This document shows, one piece after another, positions 26,131 through 32,342 of a stretch of 32,342 bases of DNA (positions are counted from its first letter, which is position 1; each line of letters starts with the position of its first letter). Below the pieces are notes generated by a model. It had not been told where the DNA came from. It made no database searches and worked only from the letters and a program-made list of their open reading frames with translations. The stretch is from Verrucomicrobiaceae bacterium (GTDB lineage: Bacteria > Verrucomicrobiota > Verrucomicrobiia > Verrucomicrobiales > Verrucomicrobiaceae), in the NCBI GenBank assembly GCA_947440575.1, contig CANETF010000029.1, positions 1-32,342 of the forward strand, written 5' to 3'. Both the position numbers and the translations under genes were made by a program.

Positions 26131-27504
26131 TCACCGTGTCCCCACCCCTGCCGATTTCTCAACATCTGGCACCGCTTGTCCGGTCCAAATGAGTTCCAGC
26201 ACCTCTACTACTTCGGGCTCCATTTTGGTTTCTGTCTCCGCATATGCCAGACAAAGTCCCACCGCTCCTTTGAATCTATTCCGTTTTGATGGCAATTCCA
26301 ATGCTCTCTTTGCCCCTTCCACTGCAAGTTTGGTAGCCCCCTCAAAATCCCCAACCAGTCTGTTCGCGGCAGCCAACCACCCGAGTGTGGCACACCTCTC
26401 GGACTCCAATAATTTTCCCACTCTCTCTTTTGACTGACCGATGAATGGACCAACCTGTTCCTCTTTGTGCCGCAACTTCCAGATCTTCGCAATCTTATAT
26501 CGGCTTTCCGGTTGATTCTCCAACCAGTAATCCGAAAAAAGCCCCTCCTTAACACACACTTCCAGGCTCTTTCTCGCCTCAGCCTCAAGTCCCAACCGTT
26601 GAAAGCCAAGCGCCACGTCCAATTCAAACGCCGCAACCGAAACATTTGATTTAACGGCAATTTCTCGCGCTCCATCCACCAACTTTCTTCCATCGGACTT
26701 CTCTTCTTGATTCTCAGATGCCATTTCCTTGAGTCCCTGCACCAATAGCCCTTGAGCCGCCTCGATGAGCCCGGGCATTGGAGCACTTAGCGGCGCGTTG
26801 CGCACCGTTTCCAATAGCCTAGTCAAGTCCTCGGTATCAATTTTTTCTGGGGACACCAACTGCTCTAAGACCTGACTGTAAAAGTGATACTCCTTGTCCG
26901 AAATCGGCTTGCGGATCGCTTCGATCTTTTCGGCACTCCATCCGAGACTGGAACCTGCAATGATCGTTGATACCCTGACTAGTTCTTGATGAAGGCGCGG
27001 GAATTGGCCACACGACTCCACCACCCCATCCAATATCGCCTCCCGTTCAGCCTTAGGGAACTCCGATCCAATCGGCCGCTTTCCCACTGCTAACACCCAT
27101 TCTGTCAATCCAATCGACCTCCGATACCCTTTCATCCCTTCCAATAAGGTCTTTGCCTCACCAAACCTGCCCACCCTCGTGAGGTACCTCGCAACATTCA
27201 ATTGCCACGTTTCCTTTAGGTCCGCATCTCCCGAAATAGCCAGACAAAACTTTGCAGCCGCAGCTGCCGGATCGCCCCAATCGATTTCAATTGCAGGCTC
27301 TGTGCTCCCCTTGGTCACAATATTGACCCGCACATCTTCCGGCAGTCCGGCGAGCGGATCAGTTTCTTCTTTCGACTCCTGACCAATCAGAGTCGCAGCA
27401 AAAAGGATCAGCCCCAGGCTGAGCAGCTGCATTACAAATGAGCCTAATTTCAGACTCAATGCTTCTAATCGAGTCTTCTGGTAGGCGTGTGGATTCAAAT
27501 TCAT
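26131..27504 (-). CDS. Exported helical-repeat protein, unrecognised
   Basis: About 457 residues. A positively charged N-terminus and hydrophobic helix (about 22-41, FVMQLLSLGLILFAATLIGQ) indicate export or membrane anchoring. The rest is alpha-helical and has TPR-like spacing in places: WQLNVARYLTRVGRFGEAKTL, FELDVALGFQRLGLEAEARKS and WLAAANRLVGDFEGATKLA. I do not recognise a named family. ATG 27504 is preferred to the in-frame TTG at 27510. It lies 26 bases upstream of the receptor gene and is probably co-transcribed with it, so a role in receptor assembly or regulation is possible but only inferred. A terminator-like hairpin lies immediately upstream. Confidence 0.75.
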   Translation of the reverse strand: MNLNPHAYQKTRLEALSLKLGSFVMQLLSLGLILFAATLIGQESKEETDPLAGLPEDVRVNIVTKGSTEPAIEIDWGDPAAAAAKFCLAISGDADLKETWQLNVARYLTRVGRFGEAKTLLEGMKGYRRSIGLTEWVLAVGKRPIGSEFPKAEREAILDGVVESCGQFPRLHQELVRVSTIIAGSSLGWSAEKIEAIRKPISDKEYHFYSQVLEQLVSPEKIDTEDLTRLLETVRNAPLSAPMPGLIEAAQGLLVQGLKEMASENQEEKSDGRKLVDGAREIAVKSNVSVAAFELDVALGFQRLGLEAEARKSLEVCVKEGLFSDYWLENQPESRYKIAKIWKLRHKEEQVGPFIGQSKERVGKLLESERCATLGWLAAANRLVGDFEGATKLAVEGAKRALELPSKRNRFKGAVGLCLAYAETETKMEPEVVEVLELIWTGQAVPDVEKSAGVGTR

Positions 27505-27507
27505 CTT

Positions 27508-27546
27508 CAAAAAAGTGGGGGCGATGCTGGTTACAACATCGCCCCC
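27508..27546 (-). terminator. Intrinsic terminator or attenuator inside the receptor cluster
   Basis: On the minus strand a perfect 10-bp stem (GGGGGCGATG / CATCGCCCCC, 27517-27526 and 27537-27546) with a 10-base loop is followed by A-C and a run of six T (27509-27514 read in reverse). This is a textbook Rho-independent terminator for the beta-helix protein gene. The downstream ATG at 27504 comes directly after the T-run, so the structure could reduce but not abolish expression of the receptor genes. Confidence 0.8.
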
Positions 27547-27592
27547 TAGGTTTGATTACGGTGACTTCAAGGTCAATCAGAATTGCTTCTGA

Positions 27593-29512
27593 TTACAGGG
27601 CGTAAGCGCGATAGCTCACAGGTGCACCAACCGTTGTCGTGGTGTCGGTGTGCGTGACCGTCGTTGCATTGCTCACCGGCACGGTGGTCAACACTTGCCA
27701 GACTTTGCCGTCGACCGACTTCTCGATCACATACTTGATCGTAGCACCTGCGCTTGGGAAGGTGATCACCGGGTTGGTTCCAGACAAACTGATCGTCAGG
27801 AATGGACGTGCAACGTTAGTGGTAGGAAGGACTCCAACCCGCTCCAGCACCGACCAACCTGCCAACATGTTGTTGTCAAGCATCGATCCCGCGTAGTCAG
27901 CATCCACGAATCCAGTTGGAGTCGCGAAGGTGCCGTCCAGAGTGCGAGCAGCTGCACCAGAGGCCAGACGAAGGTCGAGACCATTCTTGGTGTAGATGTC
28001 GGAGGTGGCAGCACCAGGCGTGGTATTCCCAACGTTGTTGTTCCAATCCGAAGCAATTTGAGAGGCTGTCTCCTCAACAAACACTGGGGCAATTTCCGTC
28101 AAGTTGGCGCCAGCCCCTTTGGAGGAAGATGCCGACGCGTAGTTGTTGGAATGAACATTGCTCCATGTCAGATTCGTCACGAACGGCCCGGCGCCAGTGT
28201 TAGCTGAGGTGTCCACGGAACTCGAACCTTCGGCAACCGCGTTGTGCACGCTCAACAACATGTCAAGCTTTGCATTCCAACCCAGTTTCCGCGTGTGACT
28301 CGCCAGAGTGGTCAGGTTGAGGAACGTGACATTCGTGCGAGGCAGGGTGTTACCGTTATCGGGTTCGCCACCGTCCCACTCCAATGGGCTCAGGTATTCA
28401 TAGTCGCCTGCGGTGAACTCCTGACCAACATAATCATTGGTAGTGAAACCAGCGATCTTTGGAGTGGTGTTAAGTGCATTGCGACTCTGAGTTCCCATCA
28501 CCACCGTCATGAACTGAAGCGTCCCGCGGTAACCTTCGTCCCCGTCGAAACCATCATCTTGAGCGCACGTCGCAAACATGAACCGACCGTCGTGCTTGCC
28601 ACCGAACCATTCGAAACCATCATCACGCGTTTGGAAGATCTCCAAATGTTCGAGCACTGTTCCAGTGCCGACACCGCAGATCGTAAAACCGTTGATTTCG
28701 TTACCTGTGGTTGGGTTACCAACAACGAACCCGCAATGGCGAAGCGAAACGAACCGCAATACACCGCTGCTGTCGTTGTCGTTTGTTCCGCCATAGATCG
28801 CCAACCCCTTATTGTAGACGTTGGAGCCGCTGGTGGTCGAAAGACCTTCAACGATATCGGTTCCCACGCCAACGTTCTGAGCAAATGACTCAGTAAGAAC
28901 CAAGCCATCGAGAATGCCATCAGCAGGCGTAGTGTCAGTCCCTGCAGTGTTCGCTGAAACGTGTGCTCTTCCGCAAAGAATCACGCCTCCCCACCTGCTG
29001 GACTTTGCGAAAACGTTATTGCCTTCAATTCCGTCCGCTGTGTAGTTATTGTTCACCAGTGTCTGCGCGTTAAAGGCGGAACCAATGATCGGTGTGAACG
29101 ACGTTGGGATCGTGGACGATCCCCCTGGGACGTTCGTGTCATCAATCGACGTGAAGATGATCGGGCAGTCGGCGGTGCCGTTGGCCACGATCTTCCCACC
29201 TCTCGAGACCAGAAGGGTTCCAGGCTCGTCAGCGAACCCGGACTGTGCAGCCGTGAGTCCACGAACAATGGTTCCCGGTTCGATGGTCAGGGTAACTCCG
29301 TCATTGACGAAGATGACTCGACCCAGAACGTAAACATTGTCACGGGTCCAGCGCACATCGGAGGAAATCCGGTTGCCGTCCGTGATGCCTGTCGCCGCAT
29401 TGGCGTTCCCATTGGTCTCGCCAATGCGGATGATCGCTGCGTTCGCCGAGCCAACGCTGAACGCGGCTAAGGCAAGCGCGAACGCTACTTTTTGGAATAA
29501 GCTCTTTTTCAT
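27593..29512 (-). CDS. Secreted beta-helix-like surface protein
   Basis: A 639-residue secreted protein with signal peptide (1-25, ending GSANA). The body has the pattern of a right-handed beta-helix-like family known from Bacteroidetes and Proteobacteria: VYVLGRVIFVNDGVTLTIEPGT, GTLLVSRGGKIVANGTADCP, SRWGGVILCGRAHVS, NEINGFTICGVGTGTVLEHL and DDGFEWFGGKHDGRFMF. The last 75 residues form a separate beta-sandwich-like domain (YVIEKSVDGKVWQVL). Relatives often sit next to TonB-dependent receptors, and here the receptor is two genes downstream. No enzymatic motif is visible. A role in surface binding or processing of the receptor's substrate is inferred from context. Confidence 0.78.
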   Translation of the reverse strand: MKKSLFQKVAFALALAAFSVGSANAAIIRIGETNGNANAATGITDGNRISSDVRWTRDNVYVLGRVIFVNDGVTLTIEPGTIVRGLTAAQSGFADEPGTLLVSRGGKIVANGTADCPIIFTSIDDTNVPGGSSTIPTSFTPIIGSAFNAQTLVNNNYTADGIEGNNVFAKSSRWGGVILCGRAHVSANTAGTDTTPADGILDGLVLTESFAQNVGVGTDIVEGLSTTSGSNVYNKGLAIYGGTNDNDSSGVLRFVSLRHCGFVVGNPTTGNEINGFTICGVGTGTVLEHLEIFQTRDDGFEWFGGKHDGRFMFATCAQDDGFDGDEGYRGTLQFMTVVMGTQSRNALNTTPKIAGFTTNDYVGQEFTAGDYEYLSPLEWDGGEPDNGNTLPRTNVTFLNLTTLASHTRKLGWNAKLDMLLSVHNAVAEGSSSVDTSANTGAGPFVTNLTWSNVHSNNYASASSSKGAGANLTEIAPVFVEETASQIASDWNNNVGNTTPGAATSDIYTKNGLDLRLASGAAARTLDGTFATPTGFVDADYAGSMLDNNMLAGWSVLERVGVLPTTNVARPFLTISLSGTNPVITFPSAGATIKYVIEKSVDGKVWQVLTTVPVSNATTVTHTDTTTTVGAPVSYRAYAL

Positions 29513-29561
29513 GGATTGAAAGAAATGAAGTTAATAAGGTTGGAATCAAACAACTGAATGA

Positions 29562-30209
29562 TCACGCCTTAGCGCGACGACGACGGAACATCACGCCCGT
29601 CAAACCGATCAAACCAAGCAATGCGCGGCTCGGCTCAGGAATCGCAGCCAAACTGTGAGGTGTCGTGAACGGATTTGCAGAAGCGGTTCCGATTTGGGCC
29701 ACCATGCCACCCACGCTGTCCAGACCGAACGAGAAGAACGCATCTTGAGCAAGGTCCTGGTTGTCATTCCAAAGGAAACCAAAGGCTTCCGCACTGAAGA
29801 CACCGATTTCGGTTGAGAGCTCAAACGAGGCACCATTGTAAACCAACGCGTAGATGACCCCGCCCGCGATGTCACCAGCCACGTTCGAGTTATCCCCAGT
29901 GAGGTCATATGAAATGGAACCTGAACCGTCAGTCTTGGTGCGGGTGCCAGTAGTCGAGTAAGCTGGGCTTGAGACGAAGTTTGAACCCGTAACGCTGTAG
30001 TTCAACATCGAGTAGAACTGATCGTAGAGAGCAGCCGGTGCCAAGGCGAAGTTGGTGCTTGGGTCAAAATACCCAAACTCAATATTCCCGGTGGTCATGA
30101 GAGTTCCGTTGCTCAAGGCGATGTTATCAGTGCTGTCAAAATACAGCGTGGCCGCATTTGAGACGACTGGCAAGGCAAGGCAGATGGAGAGGAGGATGGA
30201 TTTGTTCAT
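29562..30209 (-). CDS. PEP-CTERM sorting-signal protein
   Basis: A 215-residue protein with signal peptide (about 1-19, SILLSICLALPVVSNA). It ends with a canonical PEP-CTERM signal: PEP at 191-193 (AIPEPSRALLG), a hydrophobic helix LLGLIGLTGVMF, and a terminal RRRRAKA. By family such proteins are processed by an exosortase (EpsH-type) and placed in or beyond the outer membrane, often with exopolysaccharide. The mature part is low in charge and rich in Ser, Thr, Gly and Ala, with no recognised domain. It sits between the TIGR02597-like and beta-helix genes on the same strand. No exosortase gene is in the window. Confidence 0.88.
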   Translation of the reverse strand: MNKSILLSICLALPVVSNAATLYFDSTDNIALSNGTLMTTGNIEFGYFDPSTNFALAPAALYDQFYSMLNYSVTGSNFVSSPAYSTTGTRTKTDGSGSISYDLTGDNSNVAGDIAGGVIYALVYNGASFELSTEIGVFSAEAFGFLWNDNQDLAQDAFFSFGLDSVGGMVAQIGTASANPFTTPHSLAAIPEPSRALLGLIGLTGVMFRRRRAKA

Positions 30210-30279
30210 ATTAATATAGTTCTTTCTTATTTGATTTTGATGATTGAATGATTTGATTTTTGAGTTCGACTAGCTACTA

Positions 30280-31269
30280 CTACTCAGTGAAGGGTTGTGG
30301 GATTGAAACGCCATTGGGGTTCCGATCGGTGATCAGCAGAGCCTTGCCGGGTTTGATCTTAACGGCGGTGGTAACCGCAGGCCCAGTTCCCGTAGCGTCC
30401 GAGATGGGATACCAGTTGCCATTGTTTTTGCGCCAGTAGCCCGAGATCGTGCCGGCATCTTCAAGATAAACCAGATCAGCAAGGGCGCTGGAACCAGCAG
30501 TTGAGTTGACTCCAAGTCCCGCCTCGATCAGTGGGGTTTCCACCAAAAACGGGTTGTTGACGACATTTTGCGCTGGGCTTGCCGCTGTCTGCGCGCGGAA
30601 TCGGCCGGTGAGCGCCTCACCCTGAACTCTTAGCGTCCGCGCAGCTCCAGCTTTCCGGTTGATGAGCAAACCTTTGCCAAATGGGATCGACACGTTTGGA
30701 GCCAGGGCACCAGCAAGCGTCTTCCAACCGTCAGTGGCAGTGACTCCTGCGTCATGCCAGTAGCCAGTGAAGACGCCACCTGATTCGACGTAGACGATAT
30801 CAGACAGTCCTGAGGAGTTCCCCGTGAGCACTTGCACCGTGGCTTGGTTACCGGTCCCAAGCAGCGTTTCCAAGGTGTATTGCTCAAGAATTTGAAACTC
30901 GTCGCCCAACTTAGGCGTGATCGCAGCTTCAACAGTGACTGTGGTCGCCGTGTTCGCCGTGATTCTCAAAACTCGTCCATACGCACCATTAGCATCACTT
31001 GGATCCACATCGGTAGCAATGTAGATCGAGTGGTTGCTGAGGGTTGGGAGTGTCACACCACTAAGGGTGATAACGGACCCGGCGACGGAAGAAACAGTTC
31101 CTTCAAACGGAATGCTCTTCGGAAAGGGTATCGCAACGAGGTTTGACTTGCTTGCAGTCAGTGCCGTTTGGATAATCCCGCTGGTGGGACTAACCGGCAG
31201 TTGACCCCAACTGGCGCCTGCGGACAGGGCCGCGACCAGTAATGTGAGGATAGATGAATTGAATTTCAT
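30280..31269 (-). CDS. TIGR02597-like secreted protein
   Basis: A 329-residue secreted protein. ATG 31269 is chosen because it starts a clear signal peptide (MKFNSSILTLLVAALSAGAS, then WGQ); the in-frame extension to 31410 shows none. The body has the pattern of the TIGR02597 family, known mainly from Verrucomicrobiota: the opening SGIIQTALTASKSNLVAIPF, DIVYVESGGVFTGYWHDAG, then DLVYLEDAGTISGYWRKNNG, and the closing KPGKALLITDRNPNG. Two internal repeats of roughly 130 residues (each 'D-VY-E-G--GYW') are visible. The function of the family is unknown. As the first gene of the minus-strand cluster it may be co-transcribed with the PEP-CTERM, beta-helix and receptor genes. Confidence 0.78.
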   Translation of the reverse strand: MKFNSSILTLLVAALSAGASWGQLPVSPTSGIIQTALTASKSNLVAIPFPKSIPFEGTVSSVAGSVITLSGVTLPTLSNHSIYIATDVDPSDANGAYGRVLRITANTATTVTVEAAITPKLGDEFQILEQYTLETLLGTGNQATVQVLTGNSSGLSDIVYVESGGVFTGYWHDAGVTATDGWKTLAGALAPNVSIPFGKGLLINRKAGAARTLRVQGEALTGRFRAQTAASPAQNVVNNPFLVETPLIEAGLGVNSTAGSSALADLVYLEDAGTISGYWRKNNGNWYPISDATGTGPAVTTAVKIKPGKALLITDRNPNGVSIPQPFTE

Positions 31270-31653
31270 GTGTGTTGTTTGGATGGTGTTGGACTTGGTT
31301 ATTTGCTTTTCTGGCTGGGTTTGGTGCACATGTCGATAGGTCTTACCGACGCCTAATCCTGCCCCAGTTGGAACAGGTTGCCAAACAGTCGAAAGGAACA
31401 CTTTCGTCACTTCATCAAATCACTCGCCAAAGAATCTGCCTGCCCGCGTGCTTTCACCGGGTCCAGTTCAAAGGGATGATTGATCGAAACATGAATAAAA
31501 ATGGTCGCCTGTCTGCTGCTTGACACGTTTGAGCGCTCGCATTATCACATGGCCTCGACCTGCACAGCGGGCTTTGGGTGACAATTTCGTCAAGTACACG
31601 CCGTTGCTAAGCCCCAGGCTTCGTGAATCAATCGCCTCTCATTCTCTCTCCCC
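31270..31653. other. Divergent control region between surface cluster and lipoprotein
   Basis: A 384-base gap with no credible gene. It should hold the promoter for the minus-strand surface cluster; I find only weak candidates there. It contains a good plus-strand promoter (listed separately) and two sites resembling the palindrome upstream of the TonB operon: TGACAATTTCGTCA at 31579-31592 and, in degenerate form, GGAACACTTTCGTCAC at 31395-31410. Confidence 0.5.
31520..31548 (+). promoter_or_regulatory. Sigma-70-type promoter for the lipoprotein gene
   Basis: TTGACA (31520-31525), a perfect -35 consensus, and TATCAC (31543-31548) are separated by 17 bases. Transcription would start near 31555, leaving a leader of about 100 bases that includes the TGAC-N6-GTCA palindrome at 31579-31592, downstream of the start point, where a bound protein would act as a roadblock. 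Confidence 0.6.
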
Positions 31654-32175
31654 ATGCGCACCACATTGCTACCCACCCTGGCCCTGTCCTTGACACTCCT
31701 CACCCAGTGCACAACCCTCCCTCAGTCAACGCTCTTTGAAGCCCATCCCCGCTTGGTTCAAGACAAATCCCAACCCGCAGACGCCCCCGTCAGTTCGAAG
31801 ACCTACAAGCTTGCATCCGACTGGAATGGCGACGGCTGGGTCATCAAACGCGGTGCCGAAATCCGCTTCAATGCCGATGGCACTGGCGAATTCTCCTGCG
31901 TCACCTACGCCCATCCCGAACTCACCCTTCCCAACGCCGTCCAGTTCCAAGCCCTCCAATACGGCCCTGATGGCAACCTCCTCTTCGGTGTTCCCTCAAG
32001 TGATGTCGGTGAATCCCTTCACCTCCGCTCAGCCATGCGCGACTACCCCTACCGTATGCCCTTTGGCTTCAACAAAGCCTACTTCAAAGACCTGACCACC
32101 GTCCGCTTCATGGGCAGACTCCTCAAGCCCATGGTCCCCCCTCTCCCCGCCCCCCCACCCATGTCCTCCAAATAG
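31654..32175 (+). CDS. Small lipoprotein of unknown function
   Basis: A 173-residue protein with a type II signal peptide (MRTTLLPTLALSLTLLTQC; lipobox L-T-Q-C, Cys 19). The mature part contains KTYKLASDWNGDGWVIKRG, then EIRFNADGTGEFSCVTY and FGFNKAYFKDLTTVRFMGRL, a beta-rich pattern like small calycin-type domains. It ends in a Pro-rich tail. I do not recognise a family. It is divergent from the surface cluster and followed by a strong terminator, so it is probably monocistronic. Confidence 0.8.
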   Translation: MRTTLLPTLALSLTLLTQCTTLPQSTLFEAHPRLVQDKSQPADAPVSSKTYKLASDWNGDGWVIKRGAEIRFNADGTGEFSCVTYAHPELTLPNAVQFQALQYGPDGNLLFGVPSSDVGESLHLRSAMRDYPYRMPFGFNKAYFKDLTTVRFMGRLLKPMVPPLPAPPPMSSK

Positions 32176-32217
32176 TTTCAAGTGCCAATTCCCTCACTTG
32201 ACACACCCAACCCCTCC

Positions 32218-32247
32218 AAAAGGCCGCCCATCCGAGGCGGCCTTTTT
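32218..32247 (+). terminator. Intrinsic terminator after the lipoprotein gene
   Basis: AAAAGGCCGCC (32218-32228) and GGCGGCCTTTT (32236-32246) form a perfect 11-bp stem with a 7-base loop, ending in a run of five T. The A-run on the other side makes it potentially bidirectional. It starts 42 bases after the stop codon. A smaller inverted repeat, TCAAGTG / CACTTGA, lies at 32178-32201. Confidence 0.88.
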
Positions 32248-32342
32248 CATTCCCTCATTCCCTCATTCCCTCATTCCCTCATTCCCTCATTCCCTCATTC
32301 CCTCATTCCCTCATTCCCTCATTCCCTCATTCCCTCATTCCC
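32247..32342. repeat. Octamer tandem repeat (TCATTCCC)n
   Basis: Twelve exact, uninterrupted copies of TCATTCCC fill 96 bases and continue to the window edge, so the true number is at least twelve. The array begins on the last T of the terminator. The plus strand has no stop codon in any frame across the repeat, while the minus strand (GGGAATGA) meets TGA in all frames. It is a simple-sequence repeat prone to slippage. Whether it is intergenic or enters a gene beyond the window is not visible. Confidence 0.95.

Noticed and set aside
31270..31410. N-terminal extension of the TIGR02597-like gene to 31410
   Set aside because: The extension has no signal features, while the ATG at 31269 begins a clear signal peptide.
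32247..32342. A CRISPR array
   Set aside because: The repeat unit is 8 bases with no spacers; it is a simple tandem repeat.

Overview
The window looks like a chromosomal segment from a high-GC member of the Verrucomicrobiota. This is inferred from gene content and not from a marker gene: a DUF1549/DUF1553 plus DUF1501 pair, a Tat-exported Gfo/Idh/MocA oxidoreductase, a PEP-CTERM protein and a TIGR02597-like surface protein are a combination typical of Verrucomicrobiota (partly shared with Planctomycetes). Codons end overwhelmingly in C, which produces long meaningless open frames on the antisense strands. Most start codons have no recognisable Shine-Dalgarno sequence. I recognise no rRNA, tRNA, CRISPR array, transposase or integrase.

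Layout. (1) 1-8000, housekeeping and carbohydrate genes: a possible gene tail, a secreted PL14-like polysaccharide lyase (-) divergent from RNase R (+) with start codons overlapping in one CATG, a Tat-exported Gfo/Idh oxidoreductase (-), a small lipoprotein (+), FtsH (+) and a half-size TauE/SafE protein (+). (2) 7980-8660, a VapBC-type toxin-antitoxin pair (-) with a perfect inverted repeat inside its putative promoter. (3) 8760-12551, cobalamin-dependent methionine synthase MetH (+). (4) 12552-14028, a second toxin-antitoxin pair (AbrB-fold antitoxin and PIN toxin) lying between two direct copies of the 3' end of an exported heavy-metal-associated (HMA) domain gene; one copy is the intact gene end, the other an orphan fragment next to metH. 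(5) 14047-17647, DUF1501 and DUF1549/DUF1553 genes, apparently one operon with the HMA gene. (6) 17901-22949, a complete TonB energising operon: DUF3450 protein, large TtpC-like ExbB, ExbD, TonB and a TPR protein. (7) 22988-31269, a convergent minus-strand cluster of envelope genes: TIGR02597-like protein, PEP-CTERM protein, beta-helix-like surface protein, an unrecognised exported helical protein and a large TonB-dependent receptor. (8) 31270-32342, a control region, a small lipoprotein, a strong terminator and a perfect octamer tandem repeat running off the window.

Regions 6 and 7 meet tail to tail and plausibly form one functional unit. The TonB/ExbB/ExbD/DUF3450/TPR complex would energise the receptor, and the co-oriented secreted proteins would act at the surface on the same substrate. 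A similar spaced palindrome (TGAC-N6-GTCA or a degenerate form) occurs upstream of both regions. The substrate cannot be told from sequence. The two observations most worth following are this uncharacterised uptake/surface system and the gene-end duplication around the second toxin-antitoxin module.
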